Under the pieces are notes generated by a model. It had not been told where the DNA came from. It worked only from the letters and a program-made list of their open reading frames with translations, and did no database searches. From Clostridiales bacterium UBA7568 (GTDB lineage: Bacteria; Bacillota; Clostridia; Oscillospirales; CAG-272), in assembly GCA_002479075.1 (NCBI GenBank), contig DLLG01000003.1:56440-64755 (forward strand): 8,316 nt of DNA, read 5' to 3'. Numbering within the stretch: the stretch's first letter is position 1; the number at the start of each line of letters is the position of its first letter. The position numbers were made by a program, and so were the translations under genes. Of this stretch, positions 5,516-8,316 are shown in pieces.

Positions 5516-6820
5516 ATGAAACAGCTTACGGCAATATGTATCGGCGCAGGCGGCAGAGGCAGAGCCTATTCCAACATAATGGCAGAAATGCCCGAAAAAT
5601 TCAAGCTCATCGGCGTGGCGGAGCCTGTTGACGCAGCGCGCGAAGTTCTTCGCGAGAGTTTCAATCTCCCTGCCGAAAACTGCTATAAGAGCTGGGAAGA
5701 AATTCTTTCCCGCCCGAAATTTGCGGATGTTGCAATAATCGCAACTATGGACGATATGCATTACGGCCCCGCAATGAAAGCAATCTCCCTCGGCTATGAT
5801 ATCCTCCTCGAAAAGCCCATCGCGCAGACCGTTGAGGAATGTGCAGGCATTGCAAAAGCGGCGCACGAAAAGGGCATCAAGGTCATCGTCTGCCACGTTC
5901 TGCGTTACACCCCTTTCTATAAAAAAGTAAAAGAAATCGTTGACAGAGGCGATATAGGCGACATAATGTCCGTCATCGCGCTCGAAAGAGTCGGCAATAT
6001 TCATTTCAGTCATAGCTTTGTCCGCGGCAACTGGCACAGCGAGGAGGAAACGACTCCTATGCTCCTTGCGAAAAGCTGTCACGACATCGACATAATCCAA
6101 TGGATTATCGGCAAGACCTGCAAGAAGGTCTCCTCCTTCGGGGATCTGACGTATTTCAGAGAAGAAAATGCGCCCAAAGGCTCGCCGAGAAGATGTGCGG
6201 ACGGGGGCTGCCCGATAGCGGAAACCTGCCCTTATAACTGCATAAAGCTCTATTATGACGATAAAAACAACCTCTGGTTCCGTCGCGCGGCGGCAAAGGG
6301 CATTTCGCAGACAACCTATCCGACAGACGACGAGGTTATGAAAGCGCTTATGACAACGGATTACGGTCTCTGCGTTTTCCACGCAAACAACGATATGAAC
6401 GATCATCAGATCGTCGATATGCTCTTTGACGGAAACGTCACCGCCAGCCTGACTCTCAACGCCTTCAACGGCGGCGGCAGAGCGATACATCTCTTCGGAA
6501 CGAAGGGAGAGCTTGTTGCCGAGGCAAACGACACGGAGATAAGGGTTTATAATTCGGATATAAGAAAATGGTCGACAGTATCCGTAAAGGAAACAGAGGA
6601 AAGCATCCTCGGCGGTCACGGTGGCGGCGATCAGGGCATCATTGCCGATCTTTATGACTACCTCTGCGGAACATACAACGGTTGCTCCGTTGCGGATATT
6701 TCCGTTTCCGCCGCAAATCATCTCATCGGCTTTGCCGCAGAAAGAGCAAGACACACGGACACCGTCGTCGATGTTGACAAATACTTTGCCGAATTCGGTC
6801 TTGAAAACAAATATGTATAA
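5516..6820 (+). CDS. Gfo/Idh/MocA family NAD(P)-dependent oxidoreductase
   Basis: 434 residues, cytoplasmic. The N-terminal Rossmann fold (1-125) has the dinucleotide motif IGAGGRGR (9-16) and the family signature EKP (99-101), whose Lys is catalytic in relatives. The C-terminal alpha/beta domain has CHDIDIIQWIIG (188-199); its His/Asp pair matches the catalytic HxxD-type region. Such enzymes oxidise or reduce hydroxyls of sugars, inositols or sugar nucleotides. An insertion carries C227-x4-C232-x5-C238-x3-C242, a cluster found in a subset of the family that might bind a metal. The ATG follows GAGG by ten bases. The gene lies 27 bases after the membrane sulfatase-like gene and before a strong terminator, so the two probably form an operon. 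The exact sugar substrate cannot be given. Confidence 0.88.
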   Translation: MKQLTAICIGAGGRGRAYSNIMAEMPEKFKLIGVAEPVDAAREVLRESFNLPAENCYKSWEEILSRPKFADVAIIATMDDMHYGPAMKAISLGYDILLEKPIAQTVEECAGIAKAAHEKGIKVIVCHVLRYTPFYKKVKEIVDRGDIGDIMSVIALERVGNIHFSHSFVRGNWHSEEETTPMLLAKSCHDIDIIQWIIGKTCKKVSSFGDLTYFREENAPKGSPRRCADGGCPIAETCPYNCIKLYYDDKNNLWFRRAAAKGISQTTYPTDDEVMKALMTTDYGLCVFHANNDMNDHQIVDMLFDGNVTASLTLNAFNGGGRAIHLFGTKGELVAEANDTEIRVYNSDIRKWSTVSVKETEESILGGHGGGDQGIIADLYDYLCGTYNGCSVADISVSAANHLIGFAAERARHTDTVVDVDKYFAEFGLENKYV

Positions 6821-6853
6821 AATAGTGCGGGGGGTCTCCCCGCATTATTTTTT
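6821..6853 (+). terminator. Intrinsic terminator of the sulfatase-like/oxidoreductase operon
   Basis: AATAGTGCGGGG pairs with CCCCGCATTATT over 12 pairs (one G-U) around a five-base loop, running into a T-rich tail. It begins on the base after the TAA stop codon of the oxidoreductase. Confidence 0.9.
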
Positions 6854-6869
6854 ATTTACATTTACTATG

Positions 6870-6898
6870 TTGACATTTGCCTCGGACGGTAGTAAAAT
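6870..6898 (+). promoter_or_regulatory. Sigma-A promoter of the M28 peptidase gene
   Basis: Consensus TTGACA (6870-6875), a 17-base spacer, then TAAAAT (6893-6898). It lies between the preceding terminator and the peptidase ribosome site, so the peptidase is transcribed separately from the upstream operon. Confidence 0.82.
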
Positions 6899-6934
6899 AG
6901 TTGCGTTAAAATCAAAGAAAAGGAGATATTTCTG

Positions 6935-8197
6935 ATGGATATATCGGCAAAAAGAATGTATGATTTTCTTAAAAAACTGAATTTTGTCCGCCTTTCGACA
7001 ACAGAAGGCGAAACAAAGGCAGCAGGTATGATAGCGGATGAGATCCGCGCAATCGGCGGCGAGCCCGTCATCGAAACGTTCAAGGCTCCTCATTATGAGG
7101 TCAAAACCGCAAAGCTCGAGGTGCTCTCTCCCTTCAAAAAGGAATACGAGGTCACAGGCTACGGCTTCTCCGGCAACGCCGCAAAGGACGGCATCGAAGC
7201 AGAGCTCGTTTATGTTGACGCTTTCGACGAAATCAATCTTCGCAAGGTAAAGGGCAAGATTGTTCTCTTCCCCAGCGGCATCAATGCAGACGGCTTCGAC
7301 AAGCTCATAAAGGCAGGTGCGCTTGCGCTCATCGGTATGGCAGGCGACTTCCGCGATAAAAAGGGCAATTACGATCTTGACGAGCGTATGCTCCGTCCGT
7401 CGATGACGGAAAAAGGCGTTCTCCCCACAGTCTGCATTCATATAAACGACGCAAAGGCTATGATCGAGGGCGGCGCAAAAACTGTCCGTGTAACGCTTGA
7501 GCAGGAGGAAGGCGAAGCCGATTCCCGCAACGTCATCGCTGAAATCAAAGGCACGGAATTTCCGGATGAGGTCATCGTTTACACAGCTCATTACGATTCC
7601 GTACCCTTCAGCCGCGGTATGTTCGATAACGGCACAGGCACTGTCACGATACTTGAAATGTATCGCCACTTTATGAAAAATCCCCCCCGCCGTACAGTCA
7701 GATTCATCTGGTGCGGTTCGGAAGAGCGCGGACTTCTCGGAAGCAAGGCATATATTGCCGCGCACGACGATCTTCTCGAAAAAATCCGTCTCTGCATAAA
7801 CGTAGATATGACAGGACCCGTATTCGGCAAGGACTGTCTCCGCATCACAGGCGAGGAAGCGCTCATTCACGCCGTTGACTATATGGCAAAGGAAAAGGGC
7901 TTCTCTGTCGCTGTATGGCAGGACATCTATTCCTCCGACGGTATCCCCTTTGCAGACAAAGGTATCCCCGCAATCAACGTTCTCCGTCAGGCAGCCGGCG
8001 GTTTGACCTGCATCCATTGCCGCACAGATGTCATCTCTCAGGTGAACGCAAAGTCAATGGCAAAAACAGCCGAATTCCTTGAAGCTATGTCCGACAGATT
8101 CATCGGCGCCGAAGTCTTCCCCATCACAAAGAAGATCCCGGACAATATGGTCGAAAGAGTCAATAAATACCTCGGCAAAAAGCCCGAACAGAAATAA
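6935..8197 (+). CDS. M28 family zinc metallopeptidase (aminopeptidase)
   Basis: 420 residues with the M28 (aminopeptidase Y/S-like) di-zinc site in order: H219 in YTAHYDSV, D231 in MFDNGTGT (bridging), catalytic E263 with ligand E264 in GSEERGLLGS, D291 in NVDMTG, and H361 in CIHCRTD. Residues about 60-190, between the N-terminal strand region and the catalytic core, look like a protease-associated (PA) type insertion, with VKGKIVLFPSGI and AGALALIGMAGD typical of it. It has no signal peptide and no membrane helix, so it is probably cytoplasmic and trims peptides taken up or released inside the cell. AAAGGAG ends nine bases before the ATG. It is monocistronic, between its own promoter and a terminator. 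The family assignment is firm; substrate preference and oligomeric state cannot be read from the sequence. Confidence 0.92.
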   Translation: MDISAKRMYDFLKKLNFVRLSTTEGETKAAGMIADEIRAIGGEPVIETFKAPHYEVKTAKLEVLSPFKKEYEVTGYGFSGNAAKDGIEAELVYVDAFDEINLRKVKGKIVLFPSGINADGFDKLIKAGALALIGMAGDFRDKKGNYDLDERMLRPSMTEKGVLPTVCIHINDAKAMIEGGAKTVRVTLEQEEGEADSRNVIAEIKGTEFPDEVIVYTAHYDSVPFSRGMFDNGTGTVTILEMYRHFMKNPPRRTVRFIWCGSEERGLLGSKAYIAAHDDLLEKIRLCINVDMTGPVFGKDCLRITGEEALIHAVDYMAKEKGFSVAVWQDIYSSDGIPFADKGIPAINVLRQAAGGLTCIHCRTDVISQVNAKSMAKTAEFLEAMSDRFIGAEVFPITKKIPDNMVERVNKYLGKKPEQK

Positions 8198-8225
8198 CTT
8201 ACTTTTCTTTGAAAAGAAAAGTAAG
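8198..8225. repeat. 13-bp perfect inverted repeat directly after the peptidase stop codon
   Basis: CTTACTTTTCTTT (8198-8210) and AAAGAAAAGTAAG (8213-8225) are separated by GA only. The palindrome starts on the base after TAA and abuts the repeat block shared with the left window edge. It has no T-run behind it, so it is more likely the head of the repeat module than a terminator. Confidence 0.8.
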
Positions 8226-8271
8226 CAAAAGAAACTTCGGTTATTGGTTTGTGCAAATATTATATTCTCAT
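8225..8271. repeat. 3'-end repeat module, right copy
   Basis: It starts with a 17-bp block identical to positions 3-19 (GCAAAAGAAACTTCGGT) and continues with a related A/T-rich block that ends in CATAAAA just before the terminator. It is shorter than the left copy, which has about 100 additional bases in the middle. The position between a stop codon and a terminator is the same type of position as inferred for the left copy. Confidence 0.7.
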
Positions 8272-8304
8272 AAAAGGGGCGGTTCTTCGCCCCCTTTTGT
8301 TTTT
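8272..8304 (+). terminator. Intrinsic terminator of the M28 peptidase gene
   Basis: AAAAGGGG pairs with CCCCTTTT, extended by CG/CG pairs across a single bulged C, with a short GTTCTT loop. A GTTTTTG tail follows. It stands at the end of the repeat module, 75 bases after the stop codon. Confidence 0.85.
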
Positions 8305-8316
8305 GTACCGTACTTT

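Noticed and set aside
5492..6754. 420-residue open frame on the minus strand opposite the oxidoreductase gene
   Set aside because: The plus-strand product has all Gfo/Idh/MocA signatures. The antisense frame has no recognisable domain or ribosome site and arises from codon bias.
6845..8017. 390-residue open frame on the minus strand opposite the peptidase gene
   Set aside because: It is the shadow of an intact M28 gene, has no ribosome site, and its product shows no family pattern.

Overview
The window looks like a chromosomal segment of an uncultured gut-type Firmicute (class Clostridia, probably near Ruminococcaceae/Oscillospiraceae). This is inferred from strong GGAGG-type ribosome sites, consensus sigma-A promoters with 17-base spacers, frequent hairpin-plus-U terminators, a Gram-positive-style lipoprotein, and a small XRE regulator of a kind common in Clostridia. 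No rRNA, tRNA, CRISPR array, transposase, integrase or phage structural gene is visible.

Layout. Bases 1-201 hold a repeat-rich 3'-end module that closes with a terminator. A minus-strand gene (202-2346) encodes a 714-residue lipoprotein made almost entirely of YD/RHS-like repeats, including a 417-bp internal duplication. Its upstream region (2347-2643) is unusual. It has a terminator-like hairpin 35 bases before the Shine-Dalgarno site, a possible leader ORF, and a 126-bp interrupted palindrome with perfect 12-bp ends. Next comes a minus-strand 80-residue XRE regulator (2644-2886) with its own terminator. It is divergent from a plus-strand gene (3035-3475) for a two-helix membrane protein with a zinc-ribbon-like tail. 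Their shared spacer contains a consensus promoter whose -35 box overlaps an inverted repeat, a likely operator.

From 3567 onward there is a two-gene unit driven by a near-perfect extended -10 promoter. It contains a five-helix membrane alkaline-phosphatase-fold enzyme with LtaS/MdoB-like architecture (3647-5488) and, 27 bases later, a Gfo/Idh/MocA oxidoreductase (5516-6820). The unit ends in a terminator. A separate promoter drives an M28 zinc aminopeptidase (6935-8197), which also ends in a repeat module plus terminator closely related to the one at the start of the window.

Working together: the membrane hydrolase/transferase and the sugar-type oxidoreductase are probably co-transcribed and may act on a cell-envelope glycopolymer or its precursor (inference). 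The regulator probably controls itself and/or the zinc-ribbon membrane protein (inference). The lipoprotein and the peptidase appear to be independent transcription units. The least ordinary parts are the leader of the lipoprotein gene and the shared 3'-end modules. No clearly new multi-gene system can be demonstrated from the sequence alone.
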